Positions 17,754-27,219 of a stretch of DNA of 64,000 bases are shown here, in pieces (position 1 is the stretch's first letter; every line of letters starts with the position of its first letter). This stretch comes from Pseudoalteromonas lipolytica (GTDB lineage Bacteria > Pseudomonadota > Gammaproteobacteria > Enterobacterales > Alteromonadaceae): the NCBI RefSeq assembly GCF_001306915.1, contig NZ_LJTC01000014.1, positions 1 through 64,000 of the forward strand. The letters run 5' to 3'. The position numbers and the translations under genes were made by a program. The notes under the pieces are model-generated. The model did not search any database. It saw only the letters and a list, made by a program, of their open reading frames with translations, and was not told the DNA's origin.

Positions 17754-18460
17754 TGTCTGTGGTGATCAAACTCAGTAATATCAATAAACAATACAAAATG
17801 GGCGAACAAGTTTTCAAAGCCCTTGATGATATTAATATTGAAATTGCTCAAAATGAGTATGTTGCCATTATTGGCCCTTCCGGCTCAGGTAAATCAACCC
17901 TGATGAACTTGCTTGGCTGCTTAGATACTCCCACCAGTGGTGACTACTATTTAAAAGATAAGCTCGTAAAGCGCATGACCGAAACGGAGCTTGCTCATCA
18001 GCGTAATAAAAGTGTTGGCTTTATTTTTCAAAGTTTCAATTTATTACCACGAGCATCCGCTCTTGAAAATGTTATGCAGCCTTTGGTGTATCGATTTATC
18101 TCGGCCAAAGAGCGAAAGCAGCAAGCGCTCGAATCATTACAACGGGTTGGTCTTGGCGATAAGGTAAATCACCTTTCGAGCCAGCTTTCTGGTGGCCAAC
18201 GTCAACGTGTCGCTATTGCTCGCGCACTGGTTACTAAACCCCACATTCTACTTGGTGATGAGCCTACCGGTAACCTAGATAGTAAAACCACCACTGAAAT
18301 CATGGCGCTGTTTGATGAGCTTCATAACGAAGGGCACACCATTATTTTGGTTACTCACGAACAAGATATTGCTGATCACTGCCAACGTGTTATTCGTTTA
18401 GTTGATGGCAAAGTTGTTAGTGATACCCGCAAAGGCGAAGGAGCAAGACAACATGTTTAA
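17753..18460 (+). CDS. ABC transporter ATP-binding protein, MacB/LolD type
   Basis: A 235-residue nucleotide-binding subunit with Walker [10 protein letters not shown] (about residues 41-49), signature LSGGQRQR, Walker [13 protein letters not shown] and the switch His in LVTHEQ. The [14 protein letters not shown]-loop is typical of the MacB/LolD/FtsE class that drives mechanotransmission rather than substrate passage. It is the middle gene of a three-gene exporter operon, overlapping its neighbours on both sides. Confidence 0.95.
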   Translation: MSVVIKLSNINKQYKMGEQVFKALDDINIEIAQNEYVAIIGPSGSGKSTLMNLLGCLDTPTSGDYYLKDKLVKRMTETELAHQRNKSVGFIFQSFNLLPRASALENVMQPLVYRFISAKERKQQALESLQRVGLGDKVNHLSSQLSGGQRQRVAIARALVTKPHILLGDEPTGNLDSKTTTEIMALFDELHNEGHTIILVTHEQDIADHCQRVIRLVDGKVVSDTRKGEGARQHV

Positions 18461-19691
18461 ATCTGCTATCGCTGTAATGGAAGGCACAAAAGCAGCACTG
18501 ATGGCAATTAAAGCCAATGCAATGCGTAGTGCCCTTACCTGCTTGGGCATTATTATTGGTGTTGCTGCAGTTGTGACCGTGGTAGCAGTAATGCAAGGGT
18601 TTACCAAGCAAATTAATGATCAGCTTGCTGACATGTCTCCTGATGTCACCAATATAAAGCCTTACACTAGCGTAGAAAAAGAAATGGTAGGGCAACAAGC
18701 AAAGTTAACCTACAGCGACTTTTTAACTCTAAAAGCACGCGTGAAAGAAGCTGAAACCTTTACTGCACTGATGTTTACTTGGCGCTTTTCGGGTGCAGCA
18801 GAGTATGGCAATAAAAGCCATGCTTCACGGGTAATGGGCACAGAGCAAGACTACCAAAAAGCTTACCGTACCTACCCAGAACTCGGCCGATTTATTCGCG
18901 CAGAAGATGATGCAAAACGCCGTAGAGTGGCGTTTATTGGCCCTTCAATTATCGAAAAGCTTAACCTGCCAGAAAACCCTGTAGGTGAATATATCAAACT
19001 CGGTGGTGAGTGGTTTCGCATTATTGGTGTTGCTGAAAAACAAGGTAGTTTATTAGGTTTTGACCAAGACGATTACATTAATATTCCGATAAGTACCATG
19101 AGTGCATTAGAAGGCGGCAGTGTTGATACTAATGTACAAATGATGTTTCGTTTAAAAGACGACGCTAACGAAGCGCAAGTACTGGGTAAAATTCGCCGCA
19201 TCTTACGTCAATTACATAAACTGAAAGACGGTGAAGATGACGACTTTGAATTTGAAACCGCCGAAAAAGCCCGTGCTAATATCGATAAATTTACCGGAAG
19301 TGCAACCGCAATTACCGCGGGGATCGTAGGTATCAGCCTGGTAGTTGGTGGTATCGGAGTGATGAATATCATGCTGGTTTCGGTAACAGAACGTACGCGT
19401 GTGATCGGCACTTTAAAAGCATTAGGGGCAACACCTGGTTTTATTATGCTGCAATTTTTAGTTGAAGCGGTGGTGCTATCACTGTTTGGTGGTTTAATTG
19501 GTTTAGCGATAGGCTACGGTGCTGCGGCACTAATTTCAGTTTTAGTGCCGAGCATGCCAGATGCCTACATACCGGGTTGGGCGATTATGCTGTCATTTGG
19601 CTTTACTTCATTGATTGGTATTGTGTTTGGCTTAGCGCCCGCTATTAAAGCTGCACGCTTAAACCCAATTGATGCACTGCGTTATGAATAA
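18453..19691 (+). CDS. ABC transporter permease, MacB/FtsX family
   Basis: A 412-residue permease with an N-terminal membrane helix (about 24-46, [20 protein letters not shown]) and a large periplasmic MacB_PCD domain (about 47-280). Three C-terminal helices form an FtsX domain ([26 protein letters not shown]). I chose the ATG at 18453, 9 nt after GGAG and overlapping the ATPase gene by 8 bp. A start 51 bp upstream lies wholly inside the ATPase gene. With the two preceding genes it forms a tripartite efflux system of unknown substrate. Its stop abuts the convergent lipoprotein gene. Confidence 0.93.
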   Translation: MFKSAIAVMEGTKAALMAIKANAMRSALTCLGIIIGVAAVVTVVAVMQGFTKQINDQLADMSPDVTNIKPYTSVEKEMVGQQAKLTYSDFLTLKARVKEAETFTALMFTWRFSGAAEYGNKSHASRVMGTEQDYQKAYRTYPELGRFIRAEDDAKRRRVAFIGPSIIEKLNLPENPVGEYIKLGGEWFRIIGVAEKQGSLLGFDQDDYINIPISTMSALEGGSVDTNVQMMFRLKDDANEAQVLGKIRRILRQLHKLKDGEDDDFEFETAEKARANIDKFTGSATAITAGIVGISLVVGGIGVMNIMLVSVTERTRVIGTLKALGATPGFIMLQFLVEAVVLSLFGGLIGLAIGYGAAALISVLVPSMPDAYIPGWAIMLSFGFTSLIGIVFGLAPAIKAARLNPIDALRYE

Positions 19692-20015
19692 CTAGTCTGG
19701 CTTATAAGGTACTTGAGCGCAGCTTATTTCAACTGTTTTCGGGTACCAAATAGGCCCAACTTGGTTTACTGCAGCTTCAGCTAAACCATTGGTGAACGAC
19801 TTATAAGTGTGAACAGTTTGCCATTCGGAATCAGGGCACTCCTCTGATAAGTCTACAGGCTCTGAACCTTCGTAAAGCGCCGCGGCAAAGTTATGATGCC
19901 ATTGCTCTGTTGCAGGCGCTTTATTGGCTTGTGCAGCACTGCCATTATCAAAGTAGATATTTGTGCAACCACTTAAGGTTGCCACTAAAACAGTTGTTGC
20001 TAGTAAGCTTTTCAT
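19692..20015 (-). CDS. Bor-like lipoprotein, copy 2
   Basis: A 107-residue lipoprotein with lipobox LSGC (Cys17). After a short linker, the pattern HHNFAAALYEGSEPVDLSEECP, then TYKSFTNGLAE and IWYPKTVEISC follows the layout of phage lambda Bor: His-His near the start, two conserved cysteines and the NGL turn. It appears to be a diverged second copy of the adjacent gene. The start overlaps the stop of that gene by 4 bp (ATGA), so translation is coupled. Function is unknown. Confidence 0.7.
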   Translation of the reverse strand: MKSLLATTVLVATLSGCTNIYFDNGSAAQANKAPATEQWHHNFAAALYEGSEPVDLSEECPDSEWQTVHTYKSFTNGLAEAAVNQVGPIWYPKTVEISCAQVPYKPD

Positions 20016-20326
20016 AATTGTTGCTCCTGTGCTTGTTGCTCACACCATACTTTTACTGTGTGAGGAGCATAAATTCCGAGTGTAACGAGCCCTAATGCTC
20101 CATCAGCGAATGTTTGTTGCGATTGCATTTGGGCAACTTTTTTATCTTGGCAAATAGCCTTTACATCAACGCGCTCTTCACCAACGAGGCCCCACAAAAA
20201 GAATGGGCGGCTATCTTGGTAATCAGCTTTAGTGGCTAATTTATTGGTTGTTTTTTCTGGCACTATGGTGACTGATGAACACGCTGTCACCGATAAGGCA
20301 AGCAGCATACAGGCCATTTGTTTCAT
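20012..20326 (-). CDS. Bor family lipoprotein
   Basis: A 104-residue lipoprotein with lipobox VTAC (Cys16). The C-terminal half (QQTFADGALGLVTLGIYAPH, then VKVWC) closely follows lambda Bor (QQTFVNGLLGFITLGIYTPLEARVYC in memory), the Iss/Bor serum-resistance lipoprotein family. In a marine bacterium a serum-resistance role is unlikely; an outer-membrane role is a guess. Two-gene operon with the downstream Bor-like copy. Confidence 0.85.
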   Translation of the reverse strand: MKQMACMLLALSVTACSSVTIVPEKTTNKLATKADYQDSRPFFLWGLVGEERVDVKAICQDKKVAQMQSQQTFADGALGLVTLGIYAPHTVKVWCEQQAQEQQL

Positions 20327-20403
20327 GAGTAGTTCCTTTGTCTGAGTTGTTAAGCTCAGTAAGTATAAGAATATGAGTACTCATTTTGGGTAAGAAAGCG
20401 TAT

Positions 20404-20431
20404 AGAAATTGTAGAAAATACTACAGTTTCT
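20404..20431. promoter_or_regulatory. Imperfect inverted repeat upstream of divergent genes
   Basis: Eleven-base arms AGAAATTGTAG and CTACAGTTTCT separated by AAAATA, with one mismatch, lie in the 175-bp gap between the bor-like operon and the 20502 gene. It could be an operator or a stem-loop; no regulator gene is adjacent. Confidence 0.35.
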
Positions 20432-20501
20432 AACATTTAGCCTTTGAACTAAACTGAGGCTAACAACGACTAACTCTCAAGGAACGTAACTAAAGGTCAT
20501 T

Positions 20502-21356
20502 ATGACGGCATATCTGCGTATATTTTTATTACTTGTGTGTTTGAGTGTGCTGTCTTGGTATAGCTTTTCAAGCGATCCTAGCTCTGATGAGCAACAAGGT
20601 ATAACCAAAACCGCTGTGAACCTTGCTAATTGCCAACAGCAGTTAGCACAAAGTCGTATGCAAACTTACGCTGAACATTATATTTTGCCCTATCAGTTCA
20701 AGTTATTGAGTTGGAATATCTACAAAGCACAAATAGATGGCTTACTCACAGATTTGCAAAACCTAAATGCCGGTGCTGATATTGTGTTACTACAAGAAGC
20801 TATCGAAGAACCTTCGCTTACAAAGCTCAAACCCTATTGGCGCTTTGCTAAAGGGTATAAGAGTGGCGGCGTGCAATCTGGAGTTATGACACTCAGCCGC
20901 TGGCCAGCTACTGTGCATTGTACACTCACCCATAAAGAGCCTTGGCTACGTAGCCCAAAAGCCACCAATATTGTGGAATATGCGCTGCCAGATCAACAGT
21001 TATTACTGAGTATTAACCTGCATGCCATTAACTTTGCTTTTGGCGTTAGTGACTTTAAACAACAGCTAGACGATGCCGCTGCTATTATGCAAACGCACAA
21101 AGGGCCTATCGTGTTTGCCGGTGATCTCAATACTTGGAGTGATGAGCGCCAAGCATTATTACAGCAAACATTGACTCAGCTAGGTTTGCACGAAGCTATC
21201 TATTTAGATGATAAACGTACCAAAGCATTTGGGTTAGCACTTGACCAAGTATGGGTGCGTGGTGTCAAAATAAAGACAACCATAGTACCTGAGCTTGTAA
21301 GCTCAGATCATAATCCAATAATTGCAACCTTGACCATAGAGCAAAAAGTACAGTGA
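20502..21356 (+). CDS. Endonuclease/exonuclease/phosphatase family protein
   Basis: A 284-residue protein with an N-terminal hydrophobic signal/anchor (about 4-20), so the EEP domain is probably periplasmic. EEP catalytic motifs are in order: LLSWNIYKA (Asn), IVLLQEA (metal Glu), INLHAINFAF, FAGDLNTWSD (Asp/Asn) and SSDHNPIIA (catalytic His). The family includes DNases, sphingomyelinases and phosphoesterases; the substrate cannot be told. A GTGA overlap couples it to the DUF5329 gene. Confidence 0.88.
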   Translation: MTAYLRIFLLLVCLSVLSWYSFSSDPSSDEQQGITKTAVNLANCQQQLAQSRMQTYAEHYILPYQFKLLSWNIYKAQIDGLLTDLQNLNAGADIVLLQEAIEEPSLTKLKPYWRFAKGYKSGGVQSGVMTLSRWPATVHCTLTHKEPWLRSPKATNIVEYALPDQQLLLSINLHAINFAFGVSDFKQQLDDAAAIMQTHKGPIVFAGDLNTWSDERQALLQQTLTQLGLHEAIYLDDKRTKAFGLALDQVWVRGVKIKTTIVPELVSSDHNPIIATLTIEQKVQ

Positions 21357-21727
21357 AAATAACAATGAAAGGATATTGGTTTATCGCGTTAATGTTATTG
21401 AGCATTAGCCAATTCAGTAATGCAGCGACCCCAGAACAAGAGATAAATCACCTCATTGATTTTGTCGCTAAGAGTGATGCCGTATTTATTCGCAACGGCA
21501 CAGAGCACTCAAGCCAAGATGCTGCCGAACACCTAGCTATGAAGTATCGAAAAGCAACCCGCTATGCAAAAACTGCCGAAAAGTTTATCGAAAATCTGGC
21601 GAGCAAAAGCTCATGGAGCGGTAAGCCCTATAAAGTTAAACTCAGCAACGGTAACTTAATCAATGCAAAAGATTGGTTAAGCAATGAATTAAAAGAGTAC
21701 CGTCGAAACCAACATATTCATAATTAA
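21353..21727 (+). CDS. DUF5329 family periplasmic protein
   Basis: A 124-residue protein with a signal peptide ending at ...QFSNA-AT. The body matches the DUF5329 pattern: [20 protein letters not shown], then [20 protein letters not shown] and a C-terminal [12 protein letters not shown]. The GTG start at 21353 overlaps the EEP stop; an ATG four codons later (21365) is an alternative. Function is unknown. Co-occurrence with the EEP protein suggests a linked periplasmic role (inference). Confidence 0.8.
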   Translation: MKITMKGYWFIALMLLSISQFSNAATPEQEINHLIDFVAKSDAVFIRNGTEHSSQDAAEHLAMKYRKATRYAKTAEKFIENLASKSSWSGKPYKVKLSNGNLINAKDWLSNELKEYRRNQHIHN

Positions 21728-21756
21728 AATCATCAACACACAAGAAGCGAAAAGCC

Positions 21757-22434
21757 ATGCAAGAACACAAGAATCAGCCACTCAATGACTTTATTGAGTA
21801 CCCTCATGACGAGATGCTAAAACGCGCCGAAGAGTTTTTAGCCGTGAGTCAGCGTCGCCACAGTATTCGTAGCTTTAGCGATCGCCCAGTGCCAAAAGAA
21901 ATAATCGAAACTTGTATTAAAGCGGCTGGCACTGCACCCAGTGGGGCCAATCATCAACCTTGGCACTTTGTAGCAATACACAGCAGCGATGTGAAAAAAC
22001 AAATTCGAGAAGCCGCTGAAAAACTAGAGCGCTCATTTTATGAAGGTCGCGCAGGTGAAGAATGGTTAGATGCCTTAAAACCACTTGGCACCGATGCCAG
22101 TAAGCCCTACCTTGAGCATGCACCTTGGCTAATTGCCGTGTTTAGTCAAAAGAAAGGCGGTATTTCTGCCGATGACAAAAATACCAATTACTATGTTCAT
22201 GAATCTGTTGGCCTAGCAACCGGCTTTTTAATTCAAGCACTACACAGAGCTGGTCTTGCCACCCTCACGCATACACCAAAACCAATGAGCTTCTTAACCG
22301 AAATTTGTGGCCGCGATAAAGATAATGAGCGCCCTTACATGCTACTTATTGCAGGCTACCCAGGCACAGATGCAACCATCCCTGAGCATGCCTTAGTGAA
22401 AAAGTCGCTAGACGAAATAGCAACCTTTATTTAG
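21757..22434 (+). CDS. Nitroreductase-family flavoprotein, iodotyrosine deiodinase-like
   Basis: A 225-residue FMN-dependent nitroreductase-fold enzyme. FMN-binding [10 protein letters not shown] and [17 protein letters not shown] match iodotyrosine deiodinase (IYD) more closely than NfsB-type enzymes. The lid residues that grip the iodotyrosine zwitterion in IYD are present as Glu91, Tyr95 and Lys116 ([11 protein letters not shown] ... SKPYLE). It therefore probably reduces halotyrosines to tyrosine, which is inference from residues. There is no membrane anchor, unlike the mammalian enzyme. Its stop overlaps the convergent RND adaptor gene by 8 bp. Confidence 0.85.
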   Translation: MQEHKNQPLNDFIEYPHDEMLKRAEEFLAVSQRRHSIRSFSDRPVPKEIIETCIKAAGTAPSGANHQPWHFVAIHSSDVKKQIREAAEKLERSFYEGRAGEEWLDALKPLGTDASKPYLEHAPWLIAVFSQKKGGISADDKNTNYYVHESVGLATGFLIQALHRAGLATLTHTPKPMSFLTEICGRDKDNERPYMLLIAGYPGTDATIPEHALVKKSLDEIATFI

Positions 22435-23488
22435 TTTTAAAATCAACAGCCAGCACATCACCCGGGTTTAAACCTGAAACGATGTGCTGCTGGCCATCGA
22501 GCATTTCGCCAAGGCGCACATAGCGGCGCACTATCTGATTATTTTCAAGTAAATAGACCATACTCAATTGGCCATATTGGTACACCCAGCTTGACTCAAT
22601 CAACACCCCTTTTTCAGTAGCGAGCGGTAATTGTAATTGCGCATAAAGCCCTGGCATTAATCCAGTTTGCGCATCTGTTTCTAAACGGATCTCCATACTA
22701 CGCGCAGCACTATCAGCAACCGGCACAATTTCTGTCACTGTAGCAGGCATTGACGTAGATAAAGCAGGTAGTTTAACCGTTAGAGTTTGACCAACATTCA
22801 ACTTAATTGCTTGTTGTTCTCTGACATCAAATGCTAATTGCAATTGTTGTGGGTTATACAGTGCGAGTAATGGCGTGCCAGGAGTTGCGGTATCGCCAGG
22901 CTCTGCAAAGCGCTCAACCACAACACCTGAAATCGGCGCTTTAATTTGCGTAAAACTCAGTGCAACTTGCGCTTGTGTTTGCTGCTGTTTAGCAATCGCT
23001 AGGTTCGCCGTTAAATTATCGAACCTTGCTTTAGCATCGTCGTATTCGCTAACAGATACCAAACCTTGCTTGTATAAATCGTTAATACGCTTTAGTTGTT
23101 TCTCTGCTTGAGTCAGCGAGGCATTAATCGCATTTATTTGTGCTTCGCTTTGAGCAAGCCCTGCTTTAAAATCATCTTGCTGCAAGGTAATTAGCACGTC
23201 ACCTTGTTTTACAGTATCGCCAGCGCGTACATTTAAACGCTCAACTTGTGCCATTACACGAGAAGAGATTTGCGTATTTTGTTTTGCAATCACGGTGCCC
23301 GGTACAACTTCATCACGCGCAATATCTGCCAGTGTCACTGTCACTAACTGACCAGTGTAATCATTTGCTGATGGGTTTTTCATGCCTGCAGCTTGCTTAT
23401 CAGAGAAACTGCCCGCCATGTAAAGTACCGCCACAATGATCACAGATAACGCGATGATCGAGCCAGTAAGTTTCGATTTACCCTGCAT
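22427..23488 (-). CDS. RND efflux periplasmic adaptor subunit
   Basis: A 353-residue membrane-fusion protein with an N-terminal anchor ([20 protein letters not shown]), lipoyl halves ([26 protein letters not shown]-like [19 protein letters not shown]) around a coiled-coil hairpin (about 95-160), and a C-terminal beta-barrel. I chose ATG 23488, 9 nt after GAGG and overlapping the pump gene by 11 bp. A longer in-frame start (23521) lies inside the pump gene. It is the last gene of the regulator-pump-adaptor operon; no outer-membrane factor is encoded. Confidence 0.93.
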   Translation of the reverse strand: MQGKSKLTGSIIALSVIIVAVLYMAGSFSDKQAAGMKNPSANDYTGQLVTVTLADIARDEVVPGTVIAKQNTQISSRVMAQVERLNVRAGDTVKQGDVLITLQQDDFKAGLAQSEAQINAINASLTQAEKQLKRINDLYKQGLVSVSEYDDAKARFDNLTANLAIAKQQQTQAQVALSFTQIKAPISGVVVERFAEPGDTATPGTPLLALYNPQQLQLAFDVREQQAIKLNVGQTLTVKLPALSTSMPATVTEIVPVADSAARSMEIRLETDAQTGLMPGLYAQLQLPLATEKGVLIESSWVYQYGQLSMVYLLENNQIVRRYVRLGEMLDGQQHIVSGLNPGDVLAVDFKTK

Positions 23489-26400
23489 GAGCTTGTTCCT
23501 CTTTGCCTGCATTCTTTGCAAACACTAAATAATAAACCAGTGGCACAACAAATAATGAGAACAATGTTGATGCCACAATACCAAAAATAATTGCAATCGC
23601 TAGACCGCTAAATACCGGATCTAGGGTGATCACCAAGTTACCTAGTAAGGTGGTTCCCGCGGTGAGTAACACAGGGCGCATACGCACCGTACCTGCGGCA
23701 ATCAAAGCCTGTTTAATTGCCATACCTTGGCCGCGAGCTTGATTAATAAACTCAACTAAAATAAGTGAGTTACGAACCACAATACCAGCAAGAGCAATCA
23801 TGCCAATCATGGCTGTTGCAGTGAATAGCACCGGCTCTGGAGCACCAGCAATGCTGCGCTCTCCAAATTGATTTAATAGCCAAAAGCCCGGCATGATCCC
23901 TATTACGGTTAATGGAATAGCCGACATGATGATCAGTGACAAACTGGCAGAGTTTGTTTGAATGCGTAAAATGATGAAAATGGCAGTGAGCGCAAACGCA
24001 AAGGCAATACCCATATCTCTGAATACATCAATAGTAATTCGCCATTCGCCTTCACCACTAAAGGTCACGTCAGTGCCAGCAGGTAATTGCCAAGCTTGGC
24101 TACCACCATTATTGAAAAAGTGCCTACTTTGCCAATCAGTTTGGCTAAATTCGTCAGCGCTAATGCCTAAGTCAGCATTGACGTCAGCAATAATTTCAGC
24201 GGGTGTACGCCCATTTAACTCAGCCATTACATACATAACATTACGCTGATCTTTACGCATAATTGGCTTGGCAACATCTTGATGCTGAAATTCACCCAAT
24301 TCAGATAATGCCACCAGCGGACGCGGTGCACTTTGCAGCCCAAATTCATCACTGGTTTTTGCAAGCTCCCTATCACCACGAACTAGTAATGCCAGCAATT
24401 GAGCAAATTGGTTACGATCTTGATATGGCAGTTGTAACTTTATATCGACAGGGTCTGTTTCGCCGCTAACATATAACACCCCAACATTTTGCCCATGCGA
24501 AGCAATGGCTAAGGTCTGGGCAATATCTTGTGTAGACACCGCCGACAATGACGCTTTACTTTTATCAGTAACAAAACGTTGTAAGGGTGCATTGGCAGCA
24601 ATACTGGTATCAACCTCAACCACATGCGGCTCTTGTTTTAACCTTGCAGCAACAGCAAGGGCTGCTTGATAGTGCGTGTCTGTATCAACAAATGGCTCAC
24701 TGTAAACTTCAGCCACTAAGGTACTTAAAACCGGAGGACCCGGTGGCACTTCAACCACTTTAATTACAATGCCATCGGTTGCCAGTGGCGCTAATGCGGC
24801 ACGCAAGCGCATGACCACGCCATGAGATTGATGATCACGCTCAGTTTTATCGAGCAGTAATACTCTGAGTTCAGCTAAATTAGCAGCTTCACGTCGATAA
24901 TAACCACGCACCATACCATTAAAGTCCATGCTTGATGGCTGACCAACGTAGGCTGCCGCCTCGCTTACTTCATTTAATTGCCAAGTGATGGTTTGTACTT
25001 GTCGAGTGAAAGCGGCGGTTTGCTCAAGGCTTGTACCTTCAGGCATATCGATTAAAACTTGTAACTCGTTTTTATTATCAAACGGTAATAGCTTTAAAGG
25101 CACTGCACGCATTACGGGTAACATGGCACTGGCGACAAACAAAGCTAATGTGGTCCATAAAACGAGTTTGGCACGGCCTTTAGACTCAAGTAATGGTGAT
25201 AATATGCGCTCATATAAACCATGCTGATTGGCATCGAGTTGTACGCTGTCACCGACTGGCGCTTTAAGTAGTTTCATTGCCAACCACGGCGTAACAAAAA
25301 ATGCCACTATGGTCGAAACCATTACACTAATTGGCACATTGAATGCCATCGGTGCCATGTACGGCCCCATCATGCCAGTAATAAACGCAAGTGGGATAAA
25401 CGCCACCATAATGGTTAATGTAGACATAAACAGCGCCACACGAATTTCGCTCATGGCATCAACTATGCGTTGTTTTTTATCGCCTTTGTGGGTTAAAAAA
25501 CGACTTATGTTGTCTATCCCTGTAATTGGATCATCAACCAACAAACCTAAAGAAAGGATTAGTGCAAACAGTGTGACTCGGTTAATTGTATAGCCAAAGG
25601 CAAAATCAAGTGTCAGGGTGATGCCGTAGCAAATAGGCACTGCCAAACCAACCACAATCGCTGGTCGCCAACCTAAAAATACGCCAACAAAAATAACCAC
25701 GGTAAATACCGCAAACACTAAGCTTGAGGTAAGGTTATTTACTTTCTCGTTCGCGGTTTGGCCATAATCACGCAGTACGGTGTAGCCCACTTCATCTGGC
25801 AATAGATTAGCCGATAAACTGTCCATCATGCTGTGCACTTCGTTGGCTACAGCGACCGCATTGGTGCCTGCTTGCTTAGCGACACTAATGGTGACTAAAG
25901 GAAGTTGTTGTTGGTTATCTGAATGAGCCAGCCATTGATAGCTTTGCGCTTCGCTTGGACCATCACTCACCTCGGCCACATCGCTTAGATAAACACTCTT
26001 ACCGTTTACCACGTTGACAACAAGACGTTCAATCGCAGATTGAGAGCGTAAAACATCACCCACTTGTAAGGCAATTTGCTGCTTTCCTTCAACAACACTG
26101 CCCACATTCAATAATTGGTTAGATACGCTAAGCGCATAATACACATCAGTTAGGGTTGTTTGATGGGCAGCAAGAGCGCTTGCATCAAGGTTAATTGTTA
26201 ATTGACGGGTTCTACCAGCAATCACTTTCACTTCGCTGGTGTTTTCGATGCGCTGTAAACTATTAGCGATTTCGTTAGCAAAGCGGGTTAGTTGATAGTC
26301 ATCGTAAAGTTTTGGATCTTTACTAAATAAGCCCAGCATCACAATGGGCACATCGTTCACTTCAACCGGACGTATTTGCCATGAGCTGATCACTGACGCC

Positions 26401-26765
26401 GTCGTGTGTTGATAGCTATAGAGTTTAGCGTAAGTATCGAGAATAGCTTGCTCACGGTCGTGACCGACTTCAAAGCGAAGGGTGACAACAGCAGCATTAC
26501 TTTGTGTAGTTGAGTAAATATGCTCAACACCCGTTAACTGCGCCAATAACTTCTCCAATGGCTCTGTTACCAGCCTGGCTACTTCTGGCGCTTCAACGTT
26601 TGGTGCTGCTACATATATATCAAGCATAGGAACCACAATTTGCGGTTCCTCTTCACGAGGGGTTTGCTTTAATGCCATTAAGCCAAGCAACACCGACATA
26701 ATAAAAATAATAACAGGAAGGCGGCCGCTCAAGCTGTTTTTAACAGCATTATCGATAGCACTCAC
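23478..26765 (-). CDS. RND efflux transporter permease
   Basis: A 1095-residue AcrB/MexB-clan pump with the 12-helix architecture and two large periplasmic loops. The TM4 proton-relay pair is present (GLLVDDPITGIDNIS), as are the TM1 leader (SGRLPVIIFIMSVLLGLMAL) and C-terminal GIVASTLFSLFVVPLVYY. It looks like a drug/lipid exporter of the HAE-1-like group rather than a CzcA metal pump: CzcA-type signature residues are not obvious. It is preceded, 3 bp away, by an ArsR regulator and followed by its adaptor. The order pump-then-adaptor is less usual than adaptor-then-pump. Confidence 0.93.
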   Translation of the reverse strand: MSAIDNAVKNSLSGRLPVIIFIMSVLLGLMALKQTPREEEPQIVVPMLDIYVAAPNVEAPEVARLVTEPLEKLLAQLTGVEHIYSTTQSNAAVVTLRFEVGHDREQAILDTYAKLYSYQHTTASVISSWQIRPVEVNDVPIVMLGLFSKDPKLYDDYQLTRFANEIANSLQRIENTSEVKVIAGRTRQLTINLDASALAAHQTTLTDVYYALSVSNQLLNVGSVVEGKQQIALQVGDVLRSQSAIERLVVNVVNGKSVYLSDVAEVSDGPSEAQSYQWLAHSDNQQQLPLVTISVAKQAGTNAVAVANEVHSMMDSLSANLLPDEVGYTVLRDYGQTANEKVNNLTSSLVFAVFTVVIFVGVFLGWRPAIVVGLAVPICYGITLTLDFAFGYTINRVTLFALILSLGLLVDDPITGIDNISRFLTHKGDKKQRIVDAMSEIRVALFMSTLTIMVAFIPLAFITGMMGPYMAPMAFNVPISVMVSTIVAFFVTPWLAMKLLKAPVGDSVQLDANQHGLYERILSPLLESKGRAKLVLWTTLALFVASAMLPVMRAVPLKLLPFDNKNELQVLIDMPEGTSLEQTAAFTRQVQTITWQLNEVSEAAAYVGQPSSMDFNGMVRGYYRREAANLAELRVLLLDKTERDHQSHGVVMRLRAALAPLATDGIVIKVVEVPPGPPVLSTLVAEVYSEPFVDTDTHYQAALAVAARLKQEPHVVEVDTSIAANAPLQRFVTDKSKASLSAVSTQDIAQTLAIASHGQNVGVLYVSGETDPVDIKLQLPYQDRNQFAQLLALLVRGDRELAKTSDEFGLQSAPRPLVALSELGEFQHQDVAKPIMRKDQRNVMYVMAELNGRTPAEIIADVNADLGISADEFSQTDWQSRHFFNNGGSQAWQLPAGTDVTFSGEGEWRITIDVFRDMGIAFAFALTAIFIILRIQTNSASLSLIIMSAIPLTVIGIMPGFWLLNQFGERSIAGAPEPVLFTATAMIGMIALAGIVVRNSLILVEFINQARGQGMAIKQALIAAGTVRMRPVLLTAGTTLLGNLVITLDPVFSGLAIAIIFGIVASTLFSLFVVPLVYYLVFAKNAGKEEQAHAG

Positions 26766-26768
26766 TGC

Positions 26769-27080
26769 TTAATTACCTTTGCAAAATAAGCCATATAGAG
26801 TTGCTAGGATCGATACTACATTTTCATCAACCACGCGATAATAGATAGTTTGGCTTTCGCGTCGAGTAGCAACTATCTGAGCTTTTCTCAGCGCCGCTAA
26901 GTGTTGCGATAATGCAGACTGCGCCAACGGCACAGCTTCGTTTAATTCGCTCACGCTCATTTCACCATCTTGCAGCGAACATAAGATCATCAAGCGATTT
27001 TTATTCGCCAATATCTTTAGCATTTGCTCTGCTTGCTCCACATTGTCGGCCATAGCCGCAAAATCGATGTTCATATTCAC
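26769..27080 (-). CDS. ArsR-family repressor, BigR/SqrR-like with conserved dithiol
   Basis: A 103-residue winged-helix regulator (recognition helix around AQSALSQHLAALRKA; wing RRESQTIYYRV). Cys34 (RLMILCSLQDGEMSV) and Cys100 (LYGLFC) are 66 residues apart, the same spacing I recall for the BigR and SqrR cysteines that form a disulfide or polysulfide bridge with reactive sulfur species. No ArsR or CadC metal box is evident. It heads the RND operon and faces a rhodanese gene across overlapping palindromes, consistent with sulfur-responsive autoregulation (inference). Confidence 0.88.
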   Translation of the reverse strand: MNMNIDFAAMADNVEQAEQMLKILANKNRLMILCSLQDGEMSVSELNEAVPLAQSALSQHLAALRKAQIVATRRESQTIYYRVVDENVVSILATLYGLFCKGN

Positions 27081-27122
27081 ACTACTCTATATTCTTAAAA
27101 TGCCGCTAAAGTATAGATTGAT

Positions 27123-27158
27123 ATATTAGAAAAGTCTAATATTAGAATTTACTAATAT
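27123..27158. promoter_or_regulatory. Overlapping AT-rich palindromes between arsR-type and rhodanese genes
   Basis: A perfect dyad ATATTAGA-AAAG-TCTAATAT (27123-27142) overlaps a second dyad ATATTAG-AATTTA-CTAATAT (27139-27158 region). A further TCTAATATATTA follows at 27166-27177. BigR-type repressors bind such AT-rich TTAGA/TCTAA palindromes. The position between divergent genes would let one repressor control both. Confidence 0.75.
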
Positions 27159-27219
27159 AGTGTTATCTAATATATTAAATACATCACCCTTTTACGAAAA
27201 CTTGGCATGGAGGATAAGT

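Noticed and set aside
18402..18452. Longer start for the MacB-type permease
   Set aside because: It lies wholly inside the ATPase gene and would extend before the first membrane helix; 18453 has a good ribosome site.
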